In this document: positions 51,212-63,177 of the stretch, in pieces | How positions within the stretch are numbered: the first letter of the stretch is position 1 | Layout of the letters: each line of letters opens with the position of its first letter | NCBI GenBank assembly: GCA_003254885.1 | Contig: QANT01005748.1 | Coordinates: 1-64,000, forward strand | DNA from: Purshia tridentata | Taxonomy: Eukaryota; Streptophyta; Magnoliopsida; Rosales; Rosaceae | DNA: 64,000 nt | Direction: 5' to 3' | Notes under the pieces: model-generated | The model's database searches: none | Told to the model about the DNA's origin: nothing | The model's input: the letters and a program-made list of their open reading frames with translations, nothing else | Position numbers and translations under genes: made by a program

Positions 51212-54200
51212 ATCTAGACCTCAAGAAGCACATTTCGTGTTAAGAAAGAACTAAAACATCATTTCGGTGCATGCTCAGTCTACTTTCATGTAAATTGCAT
51301 CCAAACGTGCCCAGTTGGCAAGAAAGACATGAGGAAGCACTTTCTCATGTCTCGATTAGCATGCTAGCCCTAAAGAACCACTTCAGGTGTTAAGAAGGCA
51401 TGAAAACATCATCTCGGTGCATACACAATCCAAATTCGCCCAAATTGCACCAAAACATTCTTGCTTGGAGAGAAAGACATGAGGAAGCACTTTCCCATGT
51501 CTCGATTAGCGTGCTAACCCTAAAGAAGCACTTTAGGTGTGACGAGCGCACGAAAATGTCATTTCGGTGCACACTGAGTCCGATTATATTAAAGTTACAC
51601 CAAAACATTCCCGATCGGCGTGAGAGGCATTTGGAAGCACTTTCTCATGTCTCGATTACCGTTCTAGCCGTAAAGAACCACTTTAGGTGCTAAGAAGGCA
51701 CGAATACGTCATTTCAACGCACGCTGAGTCAAATTTGGGTTAACATTGCACCAAAACGTGCTCGGTTGGCAAGAAAAAGACATGGGGAAGCACTTTCTCT
51801 TGTTTGGATTAGCGTTCTAGCCTTCAAGAAGTGCACTTCGTGTTCAGAAGGAACAACAGCATCATTTCTGTGCATTCTAAGTCTAGTTCGTCCTTGGGTA
51901 GAAACACATGGGGAAGCAGTTTCTCGTGTCTCGATTAGCGTTCTAGACCTAAGGAAAAACTTTAAGAGTTAAGAATGCACGAAAGCGTCATTTGGGTGCA
52001 CGCTGAGTACAATTTGGTTGACGTTGCACCAAAACGTGCTCGATTGGCAAGAACGACATAGGGAAGCACTTTCTCACACTTGGATTAGCGTTCTAGGCCT
52101 GAAGAAGCACATTTCGTGTGAGGATAGAACAAAAATGTCTTTTCTCGCATACTCAGTCCAACCTCGTCCAAATTGCACCAAAACATGCTTGGTTGGCCAG
52201 AAAGAGATGAGGAAGCGCTTTCTAATGTCCCTATTAGCGTGCTAGCCCTAAGAACCACTTTAGGTGTTAAGAATGAACCAAAATGTCATTTCGGTGCACA
52301 CTCAGTGCAGTTTGGCCAAAGTTGCACCAAAAAGTTATCGGTTGGCAAAAAAGACATGGGGAAGCGATTTCTCATGCTTGGATTAGCATTCTACCCCTAA
52401 CAAAGCACATTCTGTGTTTAGAAGGAGCGTAAACGTCATTTCGGCGCATACTCAATCCAATTTCGTCAAATCTTCCACCGAAACGTGCCCAGTTGGCAAG
52501 AAATTAGATATGGGGAAGCACTTTCTCGTGCTTGGATTAGCGTTCTAGCCCTCAACAAGCACTTTTTTTGTTACGAACGTGCGAAAATATCATTTCGGTT
52601 CATACTCAATCTAATTTCGTTTAACTTGCATCAAAACGTGCCTGGTTGGCAATAAGGACATTTGGAAGCACCTTCTCTTGTTTGGATTGGTGCTCTAACT
52701 CGAATGAACCGCTTTAGGTGTTAAAAATGCGTAAAACGCCATTTCGGTGCACACTATGTACAATTTGGTTAAAGTTGAACCAAATCGTGCTCGGTTGGCA
52801 AGAAGCACGTTGTCATGCTTGGATTAGAATTCTAGACCTCAAGAAGCACATTTCGTGTTAAGAAAGAACTAAAACAACATTTCGGTGCATGCTCAGCCTA
52901 CTTTCTTGTAAATTGCATCAAAACGTGCCCGGTTGGCAAGAAAGACATGAGATAGCATTTCTCATGTCTCGATTAGCGTGCTAGCCCTAAAGAACCATTT
53001 TAGGTGTTAAGAATGCATGAAAACATCATTCCGGTGCATACTCAGTCCAAATTCGCCCAAATTGCACCAAAACGTTCTTGCTTTGCAAGAAAGACATGAG
53101 GAAGCACTTTTCCATGTCTCGATTAGCGTGTTAACCCTAAAGAAGCACTTTAGGTGTGACGAGCGCACGAAAACGTCATTTCGGTGCACACTGAGTCCGA
53201 TTTGATTAAAGTTACACCAAAACATTCCCGATCGGCATGAGAGGCATTGGGAAGCACTTTCTCATGTCTCGATTATCGTTCTAGCCGTAAAGAACCACTT
53301 TAGGTGCTAAGAATGCACGAATATGTCATTTCAGTGCAGACTGAGCCAAATTTGGGTTAAGTTTGTACCAAAACGTGCTCGGTTGGCAAGAAACACTTTC
53401 CCTTGTTTGGATTCGCATTCTAGCCCTCAAGAAGTGCACTTCGTGTTCAGAAGGAACTATAGCGTCATTTCGGTGCACTCTAGATCTAGTTCGTCCGATT
53501 GCACCCAAAAGTGGCCGGTTGGCAAGAAACACATAGGGAAGCAGTTTGTCGTGTCTCGATTAGCGTTTTAGACCCAAGGAACAACTTTAGGTGTTAAGAA
53601 TAGATCCAGGAAAGCGTCATTTGGGTGCATGCTGAGTGCAATTTGGTTGACATTGCACCAAAACGTGCCCGGTTGGCAAGAAAGACAAAGTGAAGCACTT
53701 TCTCACGCTTGGATTAGCGTTCTAGGCCAAAAGAAGCACATTTTGTGTGAGGATAGAACAAAAATGTCTTTTCGTGGATACTCAGTCTAACCTCATCCAA
53801 GTTGCACCAAAACGTGCCCAGTTGGCAAGAAAGTGATGATGAAGCACTTTCTAATGTCTCGATTAGAGTGCTAGCCCTAAAGAACCAGTTTAGGTGCTAA
53901 GAATGAACCAAAACGTCATTTCGATGCACACTCAGCACAGTTTGGCCAAAGTTGCACCAAAAAGTTATCAGTTGGCAAGAAAGACAAGGGGAAGCGCTTT
54001 CTCATGCTTGGATTAGTATTCTAGCCCTAACAAAGCACATTTCATGTTTAGAAGGAGCGGAAGCGTCATTTCGGCGCATACTTAGTCCAATTTCGTCCAA
54101 TCTTCCACCGAAACGTGCCCGGTTGGCAAGAAATTAGATATGGGAAGCACTTTCTCATGCTTGGATTAGCGTTCCAGCCCTTAAGAAGCACGTTTTTTGT

Positions 54201-57200
54201 TAAAGAATGCGTGAAACGTTATTTCGGTGCACACTGTGTACAATTTGGTTAAAGTTGAACCAAATCATGCTCGGTTGGCAAGAAGCACGTTCTCATGCTT
54301 GGATTAGCATTCTAGACCTAAAGAAGCACATTTCATGTTAAGAAAGAACTAAAACATCATTTGGTGCATGCTCAGTCTACTTTGATGTAAATTGCATCAA
54401 AATGTGCCTGGTTGGCAAGAAAGACATGAGGATGCACTTTCTCATGTCTCGATTAGCGTGTCAGCCCTAAAGAACCACTGTAGGCGTATGAATGCACAGA
54501 AACATCATTTCGGTGCATACCCAGTCCAAATTCGCCCAAATTGCACCAAAACGTTCTTGCTTGGCAAGACAGACATGAGGAAGCACTTTCCCATGTCTAG
54601 ATTATCGTGCTAGCCCTAAAGAAGCACTTTAGGTGTAACGAGAGCACGAAAACATCATTTCGGTGCACACTTAGTCCGATTTGATTAAAGTTACACCAAA
54701 ACGTTCCCGATCGGCATGAGAGGCCTTGGGAAGCACTTTCTCGTATCTAGAATAGTGTTCTAGCCATAAAGAACCACTTTAGGTGCTAAGAATGCACAAA
54801 TATGCCATTTCAGTGCACACTGAGTCAAATTTGGGTTAACATTGCGCCAAAACGTGCTCAATTGGCAAGAAAGACATGGGGAAGCACTTTCTCTTATTTC
54901 TATTAGCGTTCTAGCCCTCAAGAAGTGCACTCCGTGTTCAGAAGGAACTACAACGTCATTTCGGTGCATTCTAAGCCTAGTTCGTCTGATTGCACCCAAA
55001 AGTGCCGGGTTGGCAAGAAACACATGGAGAAGCAGTTTCTCGTGTCTCGATTAGCGTTCTAAACCTAAGGAACAACTTTAAGTGTTAAGAATGCATGGAA
55101 GCGTCATTTGCATGCACGCTGAATGCAATTTGGTTGACGTTGCACCAAAACATGCCCGGTTGGCAAGAAAGACATAGGGAAGCACTTTCTCACCCTTGGA
55201 TTAGCGTTGTAAGCCTAAATAAGAACATTTCGTGTGAGGATAGAACAAAAATGTCATTTCATGCATACTCAGTCTAACCTCGTCCAACTTGCACCAAAAC
55301 GTGCCAAGTTGGCATGAAAGAGATGTGGAAGCACTTCTAATGTCCCAATTAGCGTGCTAGCCCTAAAAAACCACTTTAGGTGTTAAGATTGAACCAAAAT
55401 GTCATTTCGGTGCACACTCAGTACAGTTTGGCCAAAGTTGCACCAAAAAGTTATCGGTTGGCAAGAAAGACATGGGGAAGTGCTTTCTCATGCTTGGATT
55501 AGCATTCTAGCCCTAACAAAGCAAATTCCGTGTTTAGAAGGAGCGGAAACGTCATTTCGGCGCATACTCAATCCAATTTCGTCCCTTCTTGCACCGAAAC
55601 GTGCCTGGTTGGCAAGAAATTAGACATGGGAAGCACTTTCTCGTGCTTGGATTAGCGTTCTAGCCCTCAAGAAGCACATTTTCTGTTACAAACGCACAAA
55701 AACATCATTTCGGTGCATACTCAGTCTAATTTCATTTAACTTGCATCAAAACGTGCCCGGTTGGCAATAAGGACACTAGGAAGCACCTTCTCTTGTTTGG
55801 ATTAGCGTAAAACGTCATTTCGGTGCACATTGAGTCAAATTTGGTTAAAGTTGCACCAAATCGTGCTCGGTTGGCAAGAAGCACGTTCTCATGCTTGCGA
55901 CTTCAAGAAGCACAATTCGTGTTAAGAAATAACTAAAACATCATTTCGGTACATGCTCTGTCTACTTTCATGTAAACTGCATCAAAACGTGGCCGGTTGG
56001 CAAGAAAGACATAAGGAAGCACTTTCTCATGTCTCAATTAGCGTGCTAGACCTAAAGTACCACTTTAGGTGTTAAGAATGCACGAAAACATCATTTCGGT
56101 GCATACTTAGTCCAAATTCGCCCAAATTGCACCAAAACGTTCTTGCTTGGCAAGAAAGACATGAGGAAGCACTTTCCCATGTCTCGATTAGCGTTCTAGC
56201 CGTAAAGAACCACTTTAGGTGCTAAGAATGCACGAATACGTCATATCAGTGCACACTGAGTAAAATTTGGGTTAACGTTGTGCCAAAACGTGCTCGGTTA
56301 GCAAGAAAGATATGGGGAAGCACTTTCTCTTGTTTGGATTAGCGTTCTAGCCCCCAAGAAGTGCACTTCGTGTTCAGAAGGAACTACAATGTCGTTTCGG
56401 TGCATTCTAAGTCTTGTTCGTTCGATTGCACCCAAAAGTGCCCGGTTGGCAAGAAACACATGGGGAAGCAATTTCTCGTGTCTCGATTAGCGTTCTAGAC
56501 CTAAGGAACAACTTAAAGTGTTAAGAATGCACGAAAGCGTCTTTTGGGTGCACGCTGAGTGCAATTTGGTTGACGTTCCACCAAAAAGTGCCCAGTTGGT
56601 AAGAAAGACATAGGGAAGCACTTTCTCATGCTTGGATTAGCGTTCTAGGCCTAAATAAGCACATTTAGTGTGAGGATAGAACAAAAATGTCTTTTCATGC
56701 ATACTCAGTCTAACCTCATCCAACTTGCACCAAAACGTGCCCGGTTGGCAAGAAAGAGATGAGGAAGCACTTTCTAATGTCCCAATTAGTGTGCTAGCCC
56801 TAAAGAACCACTTTAGGTGTTAAGAATGAACCAAAACGTGATTTCAGTGCACACTCAGGACAGTTTGGCCAAAGTTGCACCAAAATGTTATCAGTTGGCA
56901 AGAGAAACATGGGGAAGCGCTTTCTCATGCTTGGATTAGCATTCTAGCCCTAACAAAGCACATTTCGTGTTTAGAAGGAGTGGAAACGTCATTTCGGCGC
57001 ATACTCAGTCCAATTTCATCTAGTCTTGCCCCTAAACGTGCTCGGTTGGCAAGAAATTAGATATGGGGAAGCACTTTCTCGTGCTTGGATTAGCGTTCTA
57101 GACCTCAAGAAGCACTTTTTTTTTACGAACGCACAAAAACATGCCTGGTTGGCAATAAGGACATTAGGAAGCACTTTCTCTTGTTTGGATTGGCGTTCTA

Positions 57201-60200
57201 ACCTGAATGAACCACTTTAGGTGTTAAGAATGCGTGAAACGTCATTTCGGTGCATATTGTGTAAAATTTGGTTAAAGTTTCACCAAATCGTGCTCGGTTG
57301 GCAAGAAGCACGTTCTCATGCTTGAATTAGCATTCTAGACCTCAAGAAGCACATTTCGTGTTAAGAAAGAACTAAAACATCATTGTGGTGCATGCTCAGT
57401 CTACCTTCAAGTAAATTGCATCAAAACGTGCCCGTTTGGTAAGAAAGACATGAGGAAGCACTCTCTCATGTCTCGATTAGCGTGCTAGCCCTAAAAAACC
57501 ACTTTAGGTGTTAAGAATGCACGAAAACATCATTTCGGTGCATACTCAATTCAAATTCGCCCAAATTGCTCCAAAACGTTCGTGCTTGGCAATAAAGACC
57601 TGAGGAAGCACTTTCCCATGTCTCGATTAGCGTGCTAACCCTAAAGAAGGACTTTAGGTGTAACGAGAGCACGAAAATGTCAGTTCGGTGCACATTGAGT
57701 CCGATTTGATTAAAGTTACACCAAAACGTTCCCGATCGGCATGAGAGGCAATGGGAAGCACTTTCTCATGTCTCGATTAGCGTTCTAGCTGTAAAGAACC
57801 GCTTTAGGTGCTAGGAATGCACGAATACGTCATTTTAGTGCACACTAAGTCAAATTTGGGTTAATGTTGCGTCAAAACGTGCTCGGTTGGCAAGAAAGAC
57901 ATGGGGAAGCACTTTCTCCTGTTTGGATTAGCGTTCTAGCCTTCAAAAAGTGCACTTCGTGTTCAGGAGGAACTACAACATTGTTTCGGTGCATTGTAAG
58001 TGTAGTTCATCCGATTGCACCCACAAGTGCCCGGTTGGGAAGAAACACATGGGGAAGCAGTTTCTCGTGTCTCAATTAGCATTCTAGACCTAAGGAAGAA
58101 CTATAAGTGTTAAGAATCCACGAAAGCGTCATTTGGGTGCACGCTGAGTGCAATTTCGTTGACGTTGCACCAAAACGTGCACGATTGGCAAGAAAGACAT
58201 AGGGAAGCACTTTCTCACGCTTGGATTAGCGTTCTAGGCCTAAATAAGCACATTTCGTGTGAGGATAGAACAAAAATGTCTTTTCGTGCATACTCAGTCT
58301 AACCTCATCCAACTTGCACCAAAACGTGCCCGGTCGGCAAGAAAGAGATGCGGAAGCACTTTCCAATGTCCCGATTAGCGTGCTAGCCCTAAAGAACCAC
58401 TTTAGGTGTTAAGAATGAACCAAAACATCATTTCGGTGCACACTCAGTACAGTTTGGCCAAAGTTGCACCAAAAAGTTATCGGTTGGCAAGAAAGACATG
58501 GGGAAGCGCTTTCTCATCCTTGGATTAGCATTCTAGCCCTAACAAAGCACATTCCGTGTTTAGAAGGAGCGGAAACGTCATTTCGGCGCATACTCAGTCC
58601 AATTTCGTCCAATCTTGCACCGAAACGTGCCCAGTTGGCAAGAAATTAGATATGGGGAAGCACTTTCTCGTGCTTGGATTAGCGTTCTAGCCCTTAAGAA
58701 GCACGTTTTTTGTTACGAACGCACGAAAACATCATTTCGATGCATACTCAATCTAATTTGGTTGAACTTGCATCAAAACGTGCACGGTTGGCAATAAGGA
58801 CATTAGGAAGCACCTTCTCTTGTTTGGATTGGCGTTCTAACCCGAATGAACCACTTTAGGCGTTGAGAATGCGTGAAACGTCATTTCGGTGCACATTGTG
58901 TACAATTTGGTTAAAGTTACACCAAATCACGCTCGGTTGGCAAGAAGCACGTTCTTATGCTTGGATTAGCATTCTAGACCTCAACAAGCACATTTCGTGT
59001 TAAGAAAGAATTAAAACGTCATTTCGGTGCATGCTCAGTCTACATTTATGTAAATTGCATCAAAACGTGCTCGGTTGGCAAGAAAGACATGAGGAAGCAT
59101 TTTCTCATGTCTCGATTAGCGTGCTAGCCCTAAAGAACCGTTTTAGGTGTTAAGAATGCACGAAAACATCATTTCGGTGCATACTCAGTCCAAATTCGCC
59201 CAAATTGCACCAAAACGTTCTTGCTTGGCAAGAAAGACATGAGGAAGCACTTCCCATGTCTCGATTAGCGTGCTAAACCTAAAGAAGCACTTTAGGTGTA
59301 ACGAGAGCACGAAAACGTCATTTCGGTGCACACTGAGTTCGATTTGATTAAAGTTAAACAAAAACGTTTCCGATCGGCGTGAGAGGCATTGGGAAGCACT
59401 TTCTTATGTCTCGATTAGCGTTCTGGCCGTAAAGAACCACTTTACGTGCTAAGAATGCACGAATACGTCATTTCAGTGCACACTAAGTCAAATTTGGGTT
59501 AACGTTGCGCCAAAACGTGCTCAGTTGGCAAGAAAGACATGGGGAAGCACTTTCTCTTGTTTGGATTAGCGTTCTAGCTCTCAAGAAGTGCACTTTGTGT
59601 TCATAAGGAAGTACAACTTCATTTCGGTGCATTCTAAATCTACTTCGTCCAATTGCACCCAAAAGTGCCCAGTTGGCAAGAAACACATGGGGAAGCAGTT
59701 TCTGGTGTCTCGATTAGCGTTCTAGACCTAAGGAACAACTTTAAGTGTTAAGAATACACGAAAGCGTCATTTCGGTGCACGCTGAGTGCAATTTGGTTGA
59801 TGTTGCACCAAAACGTGCCCAGTTGGCGAGAAAGACATTGGGATGCATTTTCTCATGCTTGGATTAGCGTTCTAAGCCTAAAAGAAGCACATTAACATTA
59901 GGTGCCACATTTCCCATATCGTCACCAGATCCAAAAAGGAAAACTAGGGACGGGTCGTAACACATTTCGTGTGAGGGTGGAACAAAAGTGTCTTTTCGGT
60001 GCATACTCAGTCCAACTTGGTCAAAGTTGCACCAAAACGTGCCTGGATGGCAAGAAAGGGATGAGGAAGCACTCTCTAATGTCTCGATTAGCGTGCTAGC
60101 CCTCAGGAACCACTTTAGGTGTTAAGAACGAACGAAAACGTTGTTTCGGTGAACACTCGGTACGATTTGGTTCAAGTTGCACCAAAACGTTATCGATTGG

Positions 60201-60412
60201 CAAGAAAGACATGGGGAAGTGCTTTCTCATGCTTGGATTAGCGTCCTAGCCCTAGAGAAGCATGTTTCATGTTTAGAAGTAATGAAAACATCACTTCGGT
60301 GCGCGCTCAATCCAACTTCGTGCAATTTCCACCAAGACATGCCCGGCTGGCAAGAAAGATATAGGGAAGCACTTTCTCATGCTTGGATTAGCGTTCTAAC
60401 CCTCAAGAAGCA
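51212..60412 (-). repeat. Satellite, right arm: inverted, eleven-monomer higher-order repeat of about 1.6 kb
   Basis: The same 150-bp family reads in the opposite direction to the left arm: the left arm's CTTGCCAACC appears here as GGTTGGCAAG. A marker monomer (AAGAAAGAACTAAAACATC-like) recurs at about 51241, 52862, 54343, 55925, 57365 and 58999, so about 1.44-1.64 kb apart. Between 57365 and 58999 I count eleven distinct monomer types. Other periods lack a monomer; for example one marked ACGAGAGCACGAAAA is absent from the copy starting at 55925. Types differ from A-E of the left arm but match the 41-45 kb block. The array stops inside a monomer at the pararetrovirus fossil. Confidence 0.9.
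59893..59959. mobile_element. Short foreign fragment (about 65 bp) inside a satellite monomer, LTR-end-like
   Basis: A block with no similarity to the satellite splits a monomer between GAAGCACATT and ACACATTTCGTG. Its end, CTAGGGACGGGTCGTAACA, resembles the 3' terminus of plant Gypsy LTRs. CACATT occurs on both sides, which may be a short duplication. Treated as a tiny fossil scrap. Confidence 0.4.
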
Positions 60413-60416
60413 CCTT

Positions 60417-60960
60417 AGGCTCTCAGTGTTTGGGTTGTCTTTGAGAAATATCTTGATGGTACTTGGCCTTCCTGGAGGCAATTCAGATCTGCACGGGAAT
60501 CAATGAGTGCAAAAGCTGAGAACTGGAAACTGTCCTAGATCTGAATAGTAACCTCAACTAGCCATCGTTGTACATAAGCACACTCGATTTGGGGAATAAA
60601 TCCCAAAGCATTTACTTTATGTTCATTGATTACTATCCCCTGTTTCTTAGTTCCTGACTCCTCGAGCTCTTGGAATTGAGCATCAAACTCCATGAGCTCC
60701 TTCCATTCCTCTGCCTCGTCAACAGGGCTTGCTTCTTGAGCTAATTTCAGAATATTTATTCTGGTCTTCAACTCCTTTAGCTCAGTTTTAACTTGCTTGA
60801 TTTCGGCTTGCAAGTCTTGGACTGTTACTTCTTTTTGGAGTTGCTTAGCCTGGACTCGTTCCACTCTTAGGCTGCTTTGGAGTCTGGGTCTCCTGAATCT
60901 GCCGCTCTTTAAGAGCATTCAAGAAGTTTTCAATGGCTTCCCTTTTTCAAGCTGGATCCT
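60417..60960 (-). pseudogene. Pararetrovirus fossil part: coiled-coil region and start of protease (second copy)
   Basis: Same strand and strongly similar to 63567-64000. A charged coiled-coil-like stretch is followed by the beginning of the protease-like domain, which is cut off at the satellite junction. Confidence 0.8.
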
Positions 60961-61037
60961 GGATGGCATGAATTAAATCTAAGGTGAGGTTGTCATGCTT
61001 TGTAAGGACTCGAACACACCCGCACGGCTCCTGCTCG

Positions 61038-61346
61038 TCATCGGGATAATGGTGCCTTGGTGGATGTGGTGACCAGGCCTGCATTCTCCACAACCTTTAA
61101 GAAGACCTTTAAGTGCTTCACATGTTGATCAAAGGTGTTGGAGAAGATTAGCACATCATCAATGTAGACAATGGCAAACTCTGAGTAGGCGTTGAACACC
61201 TTGTTCATGATGTTTTGGAACTCAGAGGGGGCATTTTTTAGCCCAAATGGCATAACGTTCCATTCATTGTGCCCGAATGGAATAGTAAACGCTGTCTTAT
61301 AGCACTCATCTTCCCGAATCTGGATCTGCCAATATCCAAACTTCAT
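61038..61346 (-). pseudogene. Pararetrovirus fossil part: reverse-transcriptase-like fragment
   Basis: Shows the MPFGLKNAPSEFQ segment and the YIDDVLIFS active-site box typical of caulimovirid reverse transcriptases. It covers only part of the domain. Confidence 0.9.
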
Positions 61347-61359
61347 GTTAANAAGTTAG

Positions 61360-61845
61360 TCTGAGGTCTGACCTTCTTCTTGTGTTTAGCCTTTATTCCT
61401 TCCAGGCCAAATTGTTCGCAGAAGTCTCCCAACTCTTTCCCCTTCATAGCGTGTTGTTTCTCGATCTGCCGTTTCAGTTTCATGTCAGTGCACAGCGCTA
61501 TACCTTCTGCACATATGTGACTATTTAGCTCACTAAATGTGACATATTGTAGGGGATTACTCCTCCATAGACTTGTCTTAGTCTACTTCTTACTTTCTTA
61601 GCAAACATTGGCGGGAGGCCAGATATGTATTTTTCCTTCCAGAACTCAGAATGGCAATCATTCCTGGTGAAGACTTTAGTCATGAACACATCTTCATACC
61701 ACCGGAAATACGACAGAGTCTTGCATCTGAGGTTCATAAGGATATCTCTGGTACTTTCCAGGTAGGTTGTTTCGTTGCCAATGAAGTGCCAAGGTAGAGT
61801 ATAGACCAGTGTATTAACCTGATCTCCTTCGTAGACTACTTCCAT
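61360..61845 (-). pseudogene. Pararetrovirus fossil part: coat-protein-like region
   Basis: Contains FWKEKYISGLPPMFAKKV, a pattern shared by coat-protein regions of petuvirus/florendovirus-type polyproteins, followed by a Lys-rich stretch. Confidence 0.65.
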
Positions 61846-62016
61846 CCCAGTATCTACTTCTCCTTCACTTGTCAGGATTTGCTCCTGAAAAGTCTCCGGG
61901 AGGTTGTCCTACCAACCTTTGAGTTGGCCTATGAAACCGGCAATGAGTAGACATGCTCTGTGTGTTTCATCTAAGATAAAACTGCTTGCTCAGTAAGCAA
62001 TAGCCTGCATCAACAT

Positions 62017-63150
62017 TTATCTAAACGTCTCTGCAATCTGGTACTCAGTTTTGCCATCGATGTTCCACTCCGTAATGGCTCTCTCCTCCTGGCTGAAGTT
62101 CTCGTGGTACCATCTCCTTTTAGGAGCATGGCATGGCCGCATGTACTCCTTGATGAGTAAATCTTTATTTACTCTGAACTCTTTTTCGTCTGCTGAAAGT
62201 ACGTTTATACTCGGCTCGTAAATCGACCCTTCCATGTCTGAAAAGGTTGGTTCTTCCTGCCTATACACCGGATGAGCAATATGAATTGATCCTTCCACGG
62301 TGTACCCATCTAAGGTTGGACTTTTTGCCCTTTCCTCAGACTGGAAGCTCCTTCTTGTATCTACACTTCTTCTGGCGTCAGAGGCTCTGGCGCTGGAGCT
62401 GGCTAGGCTGATTCGAGTTGATCTGCTAGTTGAGCATCGGATCTCAACTTCTCCATCCTCTTTCTGGATGATCTGCTCCAAGTCATGATTTTGTCTTGGC
62501 CTTGGAGGTATGGCTGAGGGTAATACCCATTGATCTAGTAGTTGGATCTCATTCCAATTGATTGATTTTGGAATGACCACATTCGCCTTCTTCAGGTCCG
62601 CCACAAAGAGAGTTGTTTTTCCTCTTGGCTGAACGCTTTTAGCCCCTGGGCTCACCGTCGTCATGACTTTGTAATAAACTCGATAGATCAAGGCCATATT
62701 TTCGGAGCCTTGGATCATATTGAATCCTTGTGACTGCACGTTTAATGATAGAGCCTTTAAGACTCCTGGATTAGTCAGGGAAACTGAAAAGATGGGGAAA
62801 CAGTTAAAGAAGATTGGGCCATCACAGAGTGATGATTCAACTATTCCCAAAAGAGAATCTGTAAACCTGTTGTGCCTTGTATCGCGTACATAAACAAGCA
62901 CAAATGTATCTAACCCTGTCCTGGTGAGAGGCTTAATTCCCACCTGTACCAATCCAATGTGAAGGTATCTATATTTTTGGGCCACTAGGGGTGAACAGCT
63001 AGAAATCTTCCAGCCTATCCACTATAGACTCTGTTCTTTCACATGGCTTGATGACATAATCGCTTCACCAGTCAAAAACACCCTTTTGATAGACATCCTT
63101 GATCGGCATCTTGAGGATCGTCCAATTATGCAACTTCTCCGATCCCAAAA
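62017..63150 (-). pseudogene. Pararetrovirus fossil part: movement-protein-like (30K superfamily) region
   Basis: YLHIGLVQVGIKPLTR and LLGIVESSLCDGP are typical of caulimovirid movement proteins, and a Ser/Arg-rich linker follows. It is the longest preserved segment of the fossil (62017-62985). Confidence 0.8.
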
Positions 63151-63177
63151 TGCATTAGGATGGTTAGCGCAGACCTT

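Noticed and set aside
45140-51216. A matching 3-bp target duplication for the CACTA element
   Set aside because: The adjoining trinucleotides are AGT and ATC; shifting the ends by a base does not create a match while keeping CACTA/TAGTG termini.
11937-60412. Dozens of 60-125 codon open frames with repeated motifs such as QNV-GWQERHGEALSH and KCFPMSFLSTEHVL
   Set aside because: They come from the 150-bp monomer being exactly 50 codons long, so stops recur or are absent periodically. They occur in several frames on both strands, lack consistent starts and flip strand with the array, so they are satellite by-products.
62300-62488. Plus-strand open frames over the pararetrovirus fossil (also 63440-63694)
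   Set aside because: They are antisense shadows of the movement-protein-like and protease-like segments.
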